Assembly: GCF_000263195.1 (NCBI RefSeq)
Contig: NC_018748.1
Coordinates: 4,092,001-4,156,000 of the forward strand
From: Emticicia oligotrophica DSM 17448
Lineage (GTDB): Bacteria; Bacteroidota; Bacteroidia; Cytophagales; Spirosomataceae
Direction of reading: 5' to 3'
DNA: 64,000 nucleotides
The notes under the pieces were generated by a model that saw nothing but the letters and a program-made list of their open reading frames with translations, was not told the DNA's origin and searched no databases. The translations under genes were made by a program, and so were the position numbers. How positions within the stretch are numbered: the stretch's first letter is position 1; each line of letters opens with the position of its first letter. Shown in pieces: positions 56,216-64,000 of this stretch.

Positions 56216-57641
56216 CATAAAAAAGAAACTTCTGTTTATTGCTTTGGCCGTTTCAGCAATAGTTCTCGACTCTTGTAAAACACCGGCCATAATTGGCAAA
56301 ATAGAAAATAAATCATTGCCTAATTATGCAGCTTCACAGGATTCTACCAATTCTGCGAAACTAAAATGGAAGGATTTTTTCAATGACCCATATCTAAATG
56401 CATTGATAGACACAGCACTGCTAAATAATCAGGAGCTGAATATTACAATGCAAGAAATTGAGATGTCGAAAAATGAAATCATGGCACGAAGAGGGGAGTA
56501 CCTTCCATTTGTAAGATTAGGGGGCGGAACGGGTGTTGATAAAGTTTCACGCTATACGAGTAAGGGTGCAAGTGATGAAATTACTGAAATTAAGCCAGGA
56601 AAACGAACTCCAGTTGTTCTTCCTGATTCTTATTTTGGGGCTTTTGCTAGCTGGGAGGTAGATATTTGGCATAAATTGCGTAATGCTCAAAAAGCAGCTG
56701 CCGCCAATTATTTAGGAACAATTGAAGGAAAAAACTTTCTGGTGACCAACTTAGTTGCTGAAATTGCTAATTCTTATTACGAATTGTTAGCACTTGATAA
56801 TCAATTAGATATTGTCAAGAAAAACATCGAAATATTAAATTCGGCTTTATTGATTATCAAACAAGAAAAAGAAGCAGCAAAAGTTACAGAATTGGCTGTT
56901 CAAAGATTTGAAGCTGAGGTTTTTAAGACTCAAAGTCTTCAATTTGAAATTCAGCAGAAAATAGTTGAAACCGAAAATCGAATAAATTTTTTAGTTGGAC
57001 GTTTCCCTCGACCAATTCAAAGAAGTTCACAACAATTTGCTTCAATGGTACCTACGAAAATTTCCGTTGGATTACCTGCACAGTTATTGGAAAAACGCCC
57101 CGATATTCGTCGTGCAGAATTAGGTATTCAAGCTGCTAAATTGAATGTAAGTGTTGCAAAAGCTAATTTTTATCCTTCGTTGGGGCTTTCTGCATCATTA
57201 GGTTTTCGTTCGTTTAACCCACTTTTATTAGCGAATTTGCCACAATCTTTGATTATGTCATTAGCTGGAGATTTGGCTGGTCCATTAGTAAATAAAAATG
57301 CAATTACAGCAACTTATAAAAATGCGAATGCCAAGCAGATTCAAGCAGTTTACGATTATGAAAAGACTGTTTTAAATGCATTTATCGAGGTTACAAATCA
57401 GTTGGCAAACATTAATAATCTTGAAAAGAATTATTCAATGAAAAATAATCAAGTGGAAGCATTGACAAGGTCAACAGATATTTCGCTAAAACTTTTCAAA
57501 GCTGCACGTGCAGATTACATGGAGGTATTGTTAACTCAACGAGATGTACTTGAAGCCAGAATGGAATTAATCGAAACTCGCATGAAACAATTGAATGCGG
57601 CTGTTAACACTTATAGAGCATTAGGCGGAGGCTGGAATTAA
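56202..57641 (+). CDS. Outer-membrane efflux lipoprotein (OprM/NodT family)
   Basis: 479 residues with a lipobox (VLDSC, lipid Cys 25). The first TolC repeat has [20 protein letters not shown] and the Trp-rich [18 protein letters not shown]; the second has [19 protein letters not shown] and [20 protein letters not shown], all NodT-family hallmarks. It completes the HAE-1 tripartite pump. Its start lies inside the pump gene (14-bp overlap), so the genes are translationally coupled. A long hairpin terminator follows. Confidence 0.94.
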   Translation: MIRNNIKKKLLFIALAVSAIVLDSCKTPAIIGKIENKSLPNYAASQDSTNSAKLKWKDFFNDPYLNALIDTALLNNQELNITMQEIEMSKNEIMARRGEYLPFVRLGGGTGVDKVSRYTSKGASDEITEIKPGKRTPVVLPDSYFGAFASWEVDIWHKLRNAQKAAAANYLGTIEGKNFLVTNLVAEIANSYYELLALDNQLDIVKKNIEILNSALLIIKQEKEAAKVTELAVQRFEAEVFKTQSLQFEIQQKIVETENRINFLVGRFPRPIQRSSQQFASMVPTKISVGLPAQLLEKRPDIRRAELGIQAAKLNVSVAKANFYPSLGLSASLGFRSFNPLLLANLPQSLIMSLAGDLAGPLVNKNAITATYKNANAKQIQAVYDYEKTVLNAFIEVTNQLANINNLEKNYSMKNNQVEALTRSTDISLKLFKAARADYMEVLLTQRDVLEARMELIETRMKQLNAAVNTYRALGGGWN

Positions 57642-57659
57642 TATTAAGTGTAAATTATC

Positions 57660-57731
57660 ATCCACAAAGGTTTTTAAGAAATAAACTAGGGTATTATTAA
57701 ACTAGATATTTTTTTAGAAATCTTTGTGGAT
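57660..57731 (+). terminator. Long-loop terminator of the HAE-1 cassette
   Basis: ATCCACAAAG (57660-57669) pairs perfectly with CTTTGTGGAT (57722-57731), which is followed by six T. The pairing extends inward with few mismatches around a loop of about 50 nt. Confidence 0.7.
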
Positions 57732-57796
57732 TTTTTGAATAGTTACATATTTGTTCATTAAATATATTCAATCCTTTCTTATTAAACTTATTTTTG

Positions 57797-57854
57797 TTTT
57801 AATCCTCTTTTAATCTTTCCTTTAAACGTCTTTCAGACTACCACAACACTTTTG
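57797..57854 (+). promoter_or_regulatory. Box promoter B: triple repeat and -7 element
   Basis: TTTTAATC (57797-57804), TTTTAATC (57808-57815) and CCTTTAAA (57819-57826), 11 bp apart. CACTTTTG (57847-57854) is a near -7 element at the standard distance of 35 bp from repeat 3 start to its last base. It drives the CzcA-like gene at 57880. Confidence 0.7.
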
Positions 57855-57879
57855 TGCTATCAAGCAAACAACGAGTGTC

Positions 57880-60800
57880 ATGAACAAATTCATCAAAGGA
57901 ATTTTATCCTTTTCCCTCAAAAATAAATACTTTATCTTTTTTGCTACTTTATTAGCAGTTATTGGTGGTTGGATTGCCTACCAAAATACACCAATTGAGG
58001 CTTTTCCCGATGTAACAAATACACAAATCACAATTATTACACAATGGCCGGGCCGAAGTGCGGAGGAGGTTGAAAAGTTTGTTTCAATTCCAATAGAAAT
58101 CGGATTGAATCCTGTTCAAAAGAAAACAGATATTCGTTCGACTACTGTTTTTGGTCTTTCGGTTGTGAAAGTTATGTTTGAAGATGGTGTTGATGATGCT
58201 TTTGCTCGTCAACAAATTAATAATTTGATAGGAAGTGTAAATTTACCAGAAGGTATTGAACCTGATATACAACCTCCTTATGGCCCTACTGGTGAAATTT
58301 TCAGATATACACTTGAAAGTAAAGCACGAACTGTCAGAGAATTGAAAACAATCCAAGATTGGGTGGTTGAACGACAGTTGAAAGGGGTAGCAGGTGTAGC
58401 AGATGTAGTTAGTTTTGGTGGAGAAGTAAAAACCTATGAGATTAGTGCTAATCCTCATTTACTAGCAGATTATGATGTTACTCCACTTGAGCTTTATCAA
58501 GCGGTTGCCAACTCGAATGTAAACGTTGGTGGAGATGTGATTGAAAAAAATTCAGAGGCTTATGTTGTTCGTGGAATTGGCCTTTTGAAGGGGATTAATG
58601 ACATAGAAAAAATAATCATTAAAAGTGCGAATGGCGTACCAATTACGGTAAAAAACGTGGCAACAGTTACAGAATCGGCCTTACCTCGTCTGGGTCAAGC
58701 TGGTAGAGATGGACAAAATGATGTTCTTGAGTGTATTGTTGTGATGCGTAAAGCTGAAAATCCAAGTCAGGTTATAGAAAATGTTAAAGCAAAAATTGAA
58801 GAACTTAATACTTCTATTTTGCCACAAGATGTAAAAATTAATACTTTTTATAATAGAGAAACCCTTATTCATTTTGCTACCCACACCGTAACACATAACC
58901 TTTTAGAAGGAATTATATTTGTTACCTGCATTGTGTTTTTGTTTATGGCCGATTGGCGTACAACGGTTACTGTTTCGATTGTTATTCCATTGGCTCTATT
59001 ATTTTCATTCATTTGTCTTCGTTTGAAAGGAATGTCTGCCAATTTACTATCAATGGGAGCGATTGACTTTGGTATTATTGTCGATGGTGCAGTTGTAATG
59101 GTAGAAGGAATTTTCGTGGTGCTTGATAATTTGGCTAATCAGATAGGTATGGAGCGATACAATAAGCTTTCAAAATTGGGTATTATTCGTAAGACTGGTA
59201 CAGAAATGGGTAAAGCCATATTTTTCTCAAAGCTAATTATCATAACTTGTTTGATTCCAATATTTTCTTTCCAAAAAGTTGAAGGAAAAATGTTCTCACC
59301 TTTAGCTTGGACATTGGGTTTTGCTTTACTCGGAGCATTGATTTTTACACTTACGTTGGTGCCTGTTTTAGCAAGTATTTTATTAAGAAAGAATGTACGT
59401 GAAAAACACAACCCGTTTGTGTTATTTATTGAAAAATGGGTAATGAAAGGCTTTAATTATGTATTCAATCATAAACGCAAAACATTACTAATTACTGTAA
59501 TTGTAGTAGTATTGGGTCTATTTAACTTTAAGTTTTTAGGCTCAGAATTTCTTCCAGAATTGAATGAAGGTTCGATTTATGTGCGTGCAAGTATGCCGAT
59601 GAATATTTCATTGAATGAATCGATTCGATATACCAATGAGATGCGTCAAGTATTTAGAAGTTTCCCAGAGGTAAAAGGGGTGATGTCTCAAACTGGCCGT
59701 CCAAATGATGGAACCGACCCAACTGGCTTTTATAATATTGAGTTTTTGGTTGATATTTTCCCACAAGAGGATTGGAAAAGAGATATTTCAAAAGAACAAT
59801 TAATCAGTCAAATGCAAGAACGGCTTGATAAATTCACGGGTGTTAACTTCAACTTCTCGCAACCTATTATGGACAATGTTGAGGAAGCAGTTTCGGGGGT
59901 TAAAGGTAGTATTGCCGTGAAAATTTACGGACAAGATCTAGTTTTGATGGAGAAAAAAGCCAAAGAGGTACATAATCAATTGGCTACTGTTCGTGGAATT
60001 GAAGATTTAGGGGTAATTAAAAATATTGGCCAGCCCGAATTGAGAATTGAATTAGATGAAGACAAGTTGGGTCTTTATGGTGTTCAAAAAGGTGATGCTC
60101 AAGCAGTTATTGAAATGGCCATTGGTGGTAAAGCGGCTACTCAAATATACGAGGGAGAGCGTAAGTTTGATTTAAGAATTAGATTCCAACCAGAATATCG
60201 TAAATCTGATTCCGAAATCAGTAATTTATTAATTCCAACGATGAATAATACTCAAATTCCGTTGAAAGAAATAGCTAAAATCTATTACAATACTGGCCCA
60301 ATATTAGTATTCCGTGAGGCTAATCAACGTTTCAATGCAGTAAAATTCTCGGTTCGTGGAAGAGATATGGGAAGTGCCATTGCAGAAGCCCAGCAAAAAG
60401 TAAATGCACACGTGAAGTTACCTAAAGGATATACAATGAAATGGGCTGGTGATTTTGAAAATCAACAACGTGCTACCAACCGTTTAATGCAGGTAGTTCC
60501 AATTAGTTTGTTGTTGATTTTCTTGATATTATTTGTATTATTTGGCAATATTAAAGATGCTGGAATTGTATTGGTGAATGTACCATTTGCAATCATTGGT
60601 GGAATAGCTTCTTTGCTAATTTCGGGTACGAATTTTAGTATTTCGGCAGGTATTGGTTTTATTGCACTTTTCGGTATTTGTATTCAAAATGGCGTTATTT
60701 TAATTTCAGTATTCAAGAAAAACCTTCATGAACGAATGAATCTCACGGAAGCTATTACTAAAGGTGTTATTTCACGTATTAGACCTGTAATAATGACCGC

Positions 60801-60978
60801 CATGATGGCTGCAATTGGTTTAATTCCTGCAGCAATCTCTCACGGTATTGGCTCAGAAACTTCAAAACCTTTGGCAATTGTAGTGATTGGTGGATTAATA
60901 ACCGCAACGGTTTTAACTTTACTAGCCTTCCCTATAATTTTCTATGTCTTTTATAAAGAAAAGTTGCCTTTAAATTAA
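57880..60978 (+). CDS. Heavy-metal RND efflux pump, HME family (CzcA/CusA-like)
   Basis: 1032 residues, 12-helix RND layout. Helix 4 reads AIDFGIIVDGAVVMVEG and keeps the HME proton/cation residues D396, D402 and E409, the same spacing as D402, D408 and E415 of CzcA. GWIAYQNTPIEAFPDVTNTQ near the N-terminus and YVRASMPMNISLNESIRY are HME-type. The metal is not certain; the DFG-DG motif is usual for divalent metals, while Cu(I) pumps have Met pairs. Its channel and adaptor are presumably the products at 48621 and 49923. Confidence 0.94.
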   Translation: MNKFIKGILSFSLKNKYFIFFATLLAVIGGWIAYQNTPIEAFPDVTNTQITIITQWPGRSAEEVEKFVSIPIEIGLNPVQKKTDIRSTTVFGLSVVKVMFEDGVDDAFARQQINNLIGSVNLPEGIEPDIQPPYGPTGEIFRYTLESKARTVRELKTIQDWVVERQLKGVAGVADVVSFGGEVKTYEISANPHLLADYDVTPLELYQAVANSNVNVGGDVIEKNSEAYVVRGIGLLKGINDIEKIIIKSANGVPITVKNVATVTESALPRLGQAGRDGQNDVLECIVVMRKAENPSQVIENVKAKIEELNTSILPQDVKINTFYNRETLIHFATHTVTHNLLEGIIFVTCIVFLFMADWRTTVTVSIVIPLALLFSFICLRLKGMSANLLSMGAIDFGIIVDGAVVMVEGIFVVLDNLANQIGMERYNKLSKLGIIRKTGTEMGKAIFFSKLIIITCLIPIFSFQKVEGKMFSPLAWTLGFALLGALIFTLTLVPVLASILLRKNVREKHNPFVLFIEKWVMKGFNYVFNHKRKTLLITVIVVVLGLFNFKFLGSEFLPELNEGSIYVRASMPMNISLNESIRYTNEMRQVFRSFPEVKGVMSQTGRPNDGTDPTGFYNIEFLVDIFPQEDWKRDISKEQLISQMQERLDKFTGVNFNFSQPIMDNVEEAVSGVKGSIAVKIYGQDLVLMEKKAKEVHNQLATVRGIEDLGVIKNIGQPELRIELDEDKLGLYGVQKGDAQAVIEMAIGGKAATQIYEGERKFDLRIRFQPEYRKSDSEISNLLIPTMNNTQIPLKEIAKIYYNTGPILVFREANQRFNAVKFSVRGRDMGSAIAEAQQKVNAHVKLPKGYTMKWAGDFENQQRATNRLMQVVPISLLLIFLILFVLFGNIKDAGIVLVNVPFAIIGGIASLLISGTNFSISAGIGFIALFGICIQNGVILISVFKKNLHERMNLTEAITKGVISRIRPVIMTAMMAAIGLIPAAISHGIGSETSKPLAIVVIGGLITATVLTLLAFPIIFYVFYKEKLPLN

Positions 60979-60991
60979 TTTTCATAATATG

Positions 60992-61026
60992 AAGGGCTAA
61001 GATTTATGCTTAGCCCTTTTTTATTT
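60992..61026 (+). terminator. Intrinsic terminator of the CzcA-like gene
   Basis: Perfect stem AAGGGCTAAG (60992-61001) / CTTAGCCCTT (61009-61018) with a 7-nt loop and T-run. It separates the pump gene from the kinase gene. Confidence 0.9.
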
Positions 61027-61073
61027 TGTTTGTTATATGTGATATTGCATGATAATTAATCGAGAATTTCTTT

Positions 61074-62447
61074 ATGAAAATAGTTGACAAACAGACCATA
61101 CGTATTCCAACAATTTTGAGTGTTGCACTCATCATTTTTTCGGCTAATATATACCTCTTTTATAGTAATTTCCGTGAAAATGAGTTTTATCTATACCTTC
61201 GGAATAATGCTATTTCGATTGAAAAAATGATTATAGACAAAGGCTTGAGTGGCGAAGATGTTCGTACAATGGATGATATGAAAGAAAATATTTATACTCA
61301 AGAGCAATTTATTATTTATGATTCAACGGGCACCGTAATTTTTAAATCGAGATATGCTGTTAATCACTTAACAGATAATTTACTAAAAGAAGTGTATAAG
61401 CATGAGGTTGAATTTAAAAAAGATGGATATGAAAGAACCATTTTCCTCAGTCGTAACAATAAATATAAACGTCTGCTTGTAATAGAAGCTGCAGGATATG
61501 ACTTATCTGGCTTTAATAAACAAAGAAATCTCCTTTATATTTTAATCATTAGTTCGGTTTTACTAATTAGTATTATTACGCTTACCACGAGATATTATAT
61601 CAGGACAGATTTGCGGCCTATTGGTGAAATTGCCAAAAGAATGAAGAAGATTTCTAGCAAAAACCTTCAATCACGAATTCCAGAAGCCGACCTTGATAAT
61701 GAAATTGGCCAAATGGCTCATACATTCAATGATTTGCTTGATAGACTAGATAATTCCTATACCCAACAACGAAATTTTGTATCTTATGTAACACACGAGC
61801 TTCGAACCCCCCTATCTATTTTATTGGGTAATGCCCAAGTGACACTCATGAAAGAACGAACAGTTGAAGAATACAAACAAACTGTAGAAAACTTTCAAGT
61901 GGATATTAACAATATGATAAATTTAGTAAATAGTTTACTCGAATTAGCAAGAATGAATGCCGATGCCCAGTCGGTGCCTTTTGTAGAGGTAAGGGTTGAT
62001 GAAGTATTATGGGCTGCTTCTGATATTGTTAAAAAAAATCAACCAGAATATCATATTAATGTTGAGTTTGAGCAGATTCCTGAAAATGATGAGCAAATGA
62101 TTGTGAGTGGAAATGCAGAATTATTAGTATTGGTTTTTAGAAATCTGATGGAAAATGCATGTAAGTATAGTGCAGATAAAAGAGTAGAAGCGAAAATTTT
62201 ATATGAGAAAAATTCAATTAGGATTGATTTTATTGATAAAGGGGTGGGGATGTCTTCGAGTGAAACGGAACATATTTTTGAACCTTTTTATAGAAATGAA
62301 AAAACCAAAGAAATCTCAGGACATGGAATTGGCTTACCACTAACCAAGAGAATCGTGGAAATTCATTCTGGGAAAATATCGGTTTTATCAGAAGAAGGTG
62401 TTGGTTCAATTTTTACAGTAGAATTGCCCGTAAAGCAGCTTTATTAG
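61074..62447 (+). CDS. Membrane-bound sensor histidine kinase
   Basis: 457 residues. Helix 1 (about 13-33) and helix 2 (about 152-173) flank a periplasmic sensor of about 115 residues; a HAMP domain follows (about 174-227). The phospho-acceptor is H241 in VTHELRTPLS. The ATPase domain has the N-box NLMENACKYS, and DKGVGMSSSE and GHGIGLPLTKRIV as G-boxes. The sensor has few His or Met, so no metal site is obvious and the signal is unknown. It belongs with the regulator at 62860; unusually the kinase gene comes first. Its stop lies just before box promoter D. Confidence 0.94.
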   Translation: MKIVDKQTIRIPTILSVALIIFSANIYLFYSNFRENEFYLYLRNNAISIEKMIIDKGLSGEDVRTMDDMKENIYTQEQFIIYDSTGTVIFKSRYAVNHLTDNLLKEVYKHEVEFKKDGYERTIFLSRNNKYKRLLVIEAAGYDLSGFNKQRNLLYILIISSVLLISIITLTTRYYIRTDLRPIGEIAKRMKKISSKNLQSRIPEADLDNEIGQMAHTFNDLLDRLDNSYTQQRNFVSYVTHELRTPLSILLGNAQVTLMKERTVEEYKQTVENFQVDINNMINLVNSLLELARMNADAQSVPFVEVRVDEVLWAASDIVKKNQPEYHINVEFEQIPENDEQMIVSGNAELLVLVFRNLMENACKYSADKRVEAKILYEKNSIRIDFIDKGVGMSSSETEHIFEPFYRNEKTKEISGHGIGLPLTKRIVEIHSGKISVLSEEGVGSIFTVELPVKQLY

Positions 62448-62448
62448 A

Positions 62449-62506
62449 CTTTAATTTGCTTTTAATTTAGGTTTTAGATGTTTTTTATCATTAGAATATA
62501 TTTTTG
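62449..62506 (+). promoter_or_regulatory. Box promoter D: triple repeat and perfect -7 element
   Basis: CTTTAATT (62449-62456), TTTTAATT (62460-62467) and GTTTTAGA (62471-62478), 11 bp apart. TATTTTTG (62499-62506) is an exact -7 element at the standard distance. The site directly follows the kinase stop and drives the small-protein gene and perhaps the regulator gene, which would be autoregulation. Confidence 0.7.
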
Positions 62507-62558
62507 ATTTAGAAAGCCAAACAGTGATTTGGTAGCTAACTCTATAATATAGACTGAC

Positions 62559-62777
62559 ATGAAAAAAAATCTTATTTTAGCATTTATTGCGGCTATTTTT
62601 GCTGCAAATGCAAATGCCCAAACAACACCTGAAGTTTCAAAAAAAACAGCTAAATTAGAGAAAAAAGAAGATAAAATAACGGCTAAAATGGCTGCTCATG
62701 AAATGAAGAAAGAGCAGAAAGAAGCTAAAAAAACAGAGAAAGAGACAAAAAAAGAAGCTAAACACGCACATAAATAA
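62559..62777 (+). CDS. Small secreted Lys/Glu/Ala-rich protein
   Basis: 72 residues: a clear signal peptide (1-20, ANANAQ) and a mature part of about 52 residues made of Lys, Glu, Ala and Thr, predicted one long charged helix, with a His end (KHAHK). No family is recognised. It lies between kinase and regulator genes under box promoter D, so it is probably strongly induced by the system; a periplasmic feedback or polyanion-binding role is conceivable but unproven. Confidence 0.75.
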   Translation: MKKNLILAFIAAIFAANANAQTTPEVSKKTAKLEKKEDKITAKMAAHEMKKEQKEAKKTEKETKKEAKHAHK

Positions 62778-62787
62778 TTTTTCTTAA

Positions 62788-62851
62788 TATTTTTGCTCTG
62801 ATTCCCACAAATTTATATTAGCAAGGTAGCTTACTGCCTTGCTAAAATTTT
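62788..62851 (+). promoter_or_regulatory. Second promoter and attenuator-like hairpin before the regulator gene
   Basis: TATTTTTG (62788-62795) is an exact -7 element. Downstream, TTAGCAAGGTAG (62818-62829) and CTGCCTTGCTAA (62834-62845) form a 12-bp stem (one T-G pair) with a CTTA loop, followed by AATTTTT. The hairpin lies between this promoter and the regulator ATG at 62860, so it can act as a terminator of the small-protein message and as an attenuator of the regulator. Confidence 0.6.
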
Positions 62852-62859
62852 TCGATTTT

Positions 62860-63540
62860 ATGAAAATACTGATTGTAGAAGACGAGCTCCGTTTGGCTGA
62901 ATTCATTAAAAAAGGTCTTGAGGAAAATACACACATGGCAGATATTGCCAAAGATGGTGAAATGGGCCTAAAGATGGCATTCGATAACGATTATGATGTA
63001 ATTATTATGGATGTTAATATGCCAAAAATGAATGGCTATGACGTTACACAACAAATTAGGTCTGAAAAGCAAAATACCCCAATTCTGATGCTCACAGCCA
63101 TGGGTACATTAAACGATAAAGCCTTGGGTTTTGATGCTGGTATTGATGATTTTTTGGTGAAACCATTTCAGTTTCAAGAGCTTTTAATGAGACTCAACGC
63201 TCTACATAGAAGAAATGCAATTGTGCAGCATCAAGTAAAGCGTAATATTATGAAAGTCGCTGACTTAGAACTTGATTTAACAGCCAGAACAGTCATTAGA
63301 AACGGGAAAGATATTTTGTTGACTGCTAAAGAATATGCTTTGCTTGAGTATTTAATGATTAACCATAATAGGGTAGTATCCAGGGTTGATATTGCTGAAA
63401 AGATTTGGGACTCAGACCTTGACCCAACCAGTAATACCATTGATACTTACATAAATTTTCTTCGAAAAAAAGTTGATAAAGAATTTTCTTCCAAACTAAT
63501 CCACACAATAGTGGGAATGGGTTATATCTTAAAAGAGTAG
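62860..63540 (+). CDS. OmpR/PhoB-family response regulator
   Basis: 226 residues from the ATG at 62860 (MKILIVEDELRLAEFIKK); seven upstream codons are not conserved. The receiver domain has the acidic pair in VEDE, phospho-acceptor D51 in IIMDVNMPKMNGYD, the LTA switch and FLVKPFQFQEL with the conserved Lys. The winged-helix domain (about 130-226) has DLELDLTARTVIRNGK, LTAKEYALLEYLM and SNTIDTYINFLRKKVD. Such regulators bind 10-11-bp-spaced direct repeats, fitting the five box promoters of the island. Partner kinase: 61074. Confidence 0.95.
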   Translation: MKILIVEDELRLAEFIKKGLEENTHMADIAKDGEMGLKMAFDNDYDVIIMDVNMPKMNGYDVTQQIRSEKQNTPILMLTAMGTLNDKALGFDAGIDDFLVKPFQFQELLMRLNALHRRNAIVQHQVKRNIMKVADLELDLTARTVIRNGKDILLTAKEYALLEYLMINHNRVVSRVDIAEKIWDSDLDPTSNTIDTYINFLRKKVDKEFSSKLIHTIVGMGYILKE

Positions 63541-63561
63541 TAATTCTTATTAAGAATATAA

Positions 63562-63596
63562 AATAGCCTTGACATAAAATCTAGGCTATTTTTTTG
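63562..63596 (+). terminator. Intrinsic terminator of the response-regulator gene
   Basis: Stem AATAGCCT (63562-63569) / AGGCTATT (63583-63590) followed by a T-run. Confidence 0.88.
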
Positions 63597-63646
63597 TAAA
63601 TACTTGATAATAAGGTGTTTGAGTTGTATTATGAGGCGGATTCTAT

Positions 63647-63704
63647 TTTTAATCACTCTTTAATTTGATTTTTAGAAGCAATTAAGATAATACCTATACT
63701 TTTA
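63647..63704 (+). promoter_or_regulatory. Box promoter E: triple repeat and -7 element
   Basis: TTTTAATC (63647-63654), CTTTAATT (63658-63665) and TTTTTAGA (63669-63676), 11 bp apart. TACTTTTA (63697-63704) lies at the standard distance, and the following CATC is shared with box promoter A. No gene of normal size follows within 200 bp; a terminator lies 80 bp downstream. Confidence 0.7.
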
Positions 63705-63708
63705 CATC

Positions 63709-63788
63709 AAGAAACAGTAATAGTGAATTTTCATAAAGGAATTTTAGGTCTTAAAGCTCTGGTTTCACATTAACCAGAGCTTTTTTTA
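63709..63788 (+). ncRNA. Candidate small RNA under box promoter E
   Basis: A transcript of about 80 nt is predicted from box promoter E to a strong intrinsic terminator: AAAGCTCTGGTT (63753-63764) / AACCAGAGCTTT (63772-63783) with a 7-nt loop and T-run. The only frame inside is a 16-codon GTG-started one (63723-63773) whose stop lies in the hairpin; it has no clear ribosome site, so a non-coding RNA is more likely, though a leader peptide is possible. The 5' end is an estimate from the -7 element. Confidence 0.5.
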
Positions 63789-63839
63789 GAGTAGAAGTAT
63801 TAATCCGCCATAGTGGGTTTAGTTAGTTAGGGTTATAGT

Positions 63840-63871
63840 TCTCTGATTAAAACCCGATTTTTAATCAGAGA
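63840..63871 (+). other. Hairpin upstream of the last open frame
   Basis: Perfect 13-bp stem TCTCTGATTAAAA (63840-63852) / TTTTAATCAGAGA (63859-63871) with a 6-nt loop, followed by CTTTTAATAAAATTTTG. It could be a second terminator or a leader structure of the gene that starts at 63914. Confidence 0.5.
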
Positions 63872-63913
63872 CTTTTAATAAAATTTTGTTGAATCTTAAT
63901 CTTTTCAAGTCTT

Positions 63914-64000
63914 ATGGAAACTTCATTTTTAGCAAACCTACCTTACAATACACAAATTCAATCATTCAAGAGTGAAAAACCAAGATTACTCAAATTGCAT
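63914..64000 (+). CDS. Start of an unidentified gene (runs off window)
   Basis: An ATG at 63914 opens a frame with no stop to the window end (29 codons). The product begins METSFLANLPYNTQIQSF and has no signal peptide. It is too short to identify. If the candidate sRNA terminator leaks, box promoter E would also drive this gene. Confidence 0.4.
   Translation, partial: METSFLANLPYNTQIQSFKSEKPRLLKLH

Noticed and set aside
63859-63884. A sixth box promoter before the gene at 63914
   Set aside because: TTTTAATC and TTTTAATA occur there, but 14 bp apart and within a hairpin, with no -7 element at the standard distance.
1-64000. Insertion sequences, prophage, CRISPR arrays, tRNA or rRNA genes
   Set aside because: I found no transposase or integrase motifs, no regular spacer arrays and no tRNA-like cloverleaf; many of the gaps hold promoters and terminators.

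Overview
The window is a 64 kb piece of an AT-rich chromosome from the phylum Bacteroidota. The family content points to the Cytophagales, near the Spirosomataceae (Emticicia/Arcicella-like); that placement is inference. The signs are TonB receptors with a carboxypeptidase-like N-terminal domain, a parA-parB-DUF5683-dapB-lepB gene string, SufS/SufE/SufT, secreted MKK-type lipoproteins, almost no Shine-Dalgarno sequences, and many promoters with the Bacteroidota -7 element TAnnTTTG. I see no rRNA, tRNA, CRISPR array, transposase or phage gene.

Layout. 0-7.2 kb: the N-terminal part of an M16 peptidase, a DUF502 membrane protein, aroA, pyrB, a Spy/CpxP-like protein, an orphan nuoC, a queuosine-precursor transporter and a LolD-like ATPase. 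7.4-8.6 kb: sucC. 8.7-15.0 kb: a six-gene minus-strand locus rich in Cys and His (HMA protein, beta-propeller lipoprotein, TonB receptor, second beta-propeller lipoprotein, PepSY membrane protein, HYC_CC_PP-like protein) that looks like a metal or metal-complex uptake and handling system. 15.0-22.8 kb: csaA-like, fumC, apaG, ung (plus strand), lepB, dapB, DUF5683, parB, parA. 22.75-23.13 kb: an AT-rich gap holding a perfect DnaA box and two 21-bp-phased repeats. Most genes to its left run leftward and nearly all to its right run rightward, so it is a candidate replication origin or parS region. 23.1-48.4 kb: mostly housekeeping genes on the plus strand (truA, a Sua5-type threonylcarbamoyl-AMP synthase, clpC, sufS-sufE-sufT, bacilliredoxin, rpiB, rbfA, an M1 peptidase, a radical SAM protein behind a Fur-like box, a nucleoside permease, an SGNH-MBOAT acyltransferase pair, guaA).

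48.6-64 kb: an efflux island. An HME-type (CzcA/CusA-like) RND system is split: its TolC and adaptor genes lie at 48.6-51.0 kb and its pump at 57.9-61.0 kb. A complete HAE-1 (AcrA-AcrB-OprM-like) cassette sits in between. A histidine kinase, a small Lys-rich secreted protein and an OmpR-family response regulator follow. Five promoters here share one layout: up to three 8-mers related to TTTTAATC spaced 11 bp apart, then a -7 element whose last base lies 35 bp after the start of the third repeat slot. The promoters precede the TolC gene, a small lipoprotein gene, the CzcA-like gene, the small-protein/regulator pair, and a short gene-less transcript ending in a strong terminator (a candidate small RNA). 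The simplest reading is a local regulon of the adjacent two-component system that also controls itself and an sRNA. This is the most notable system in the window.
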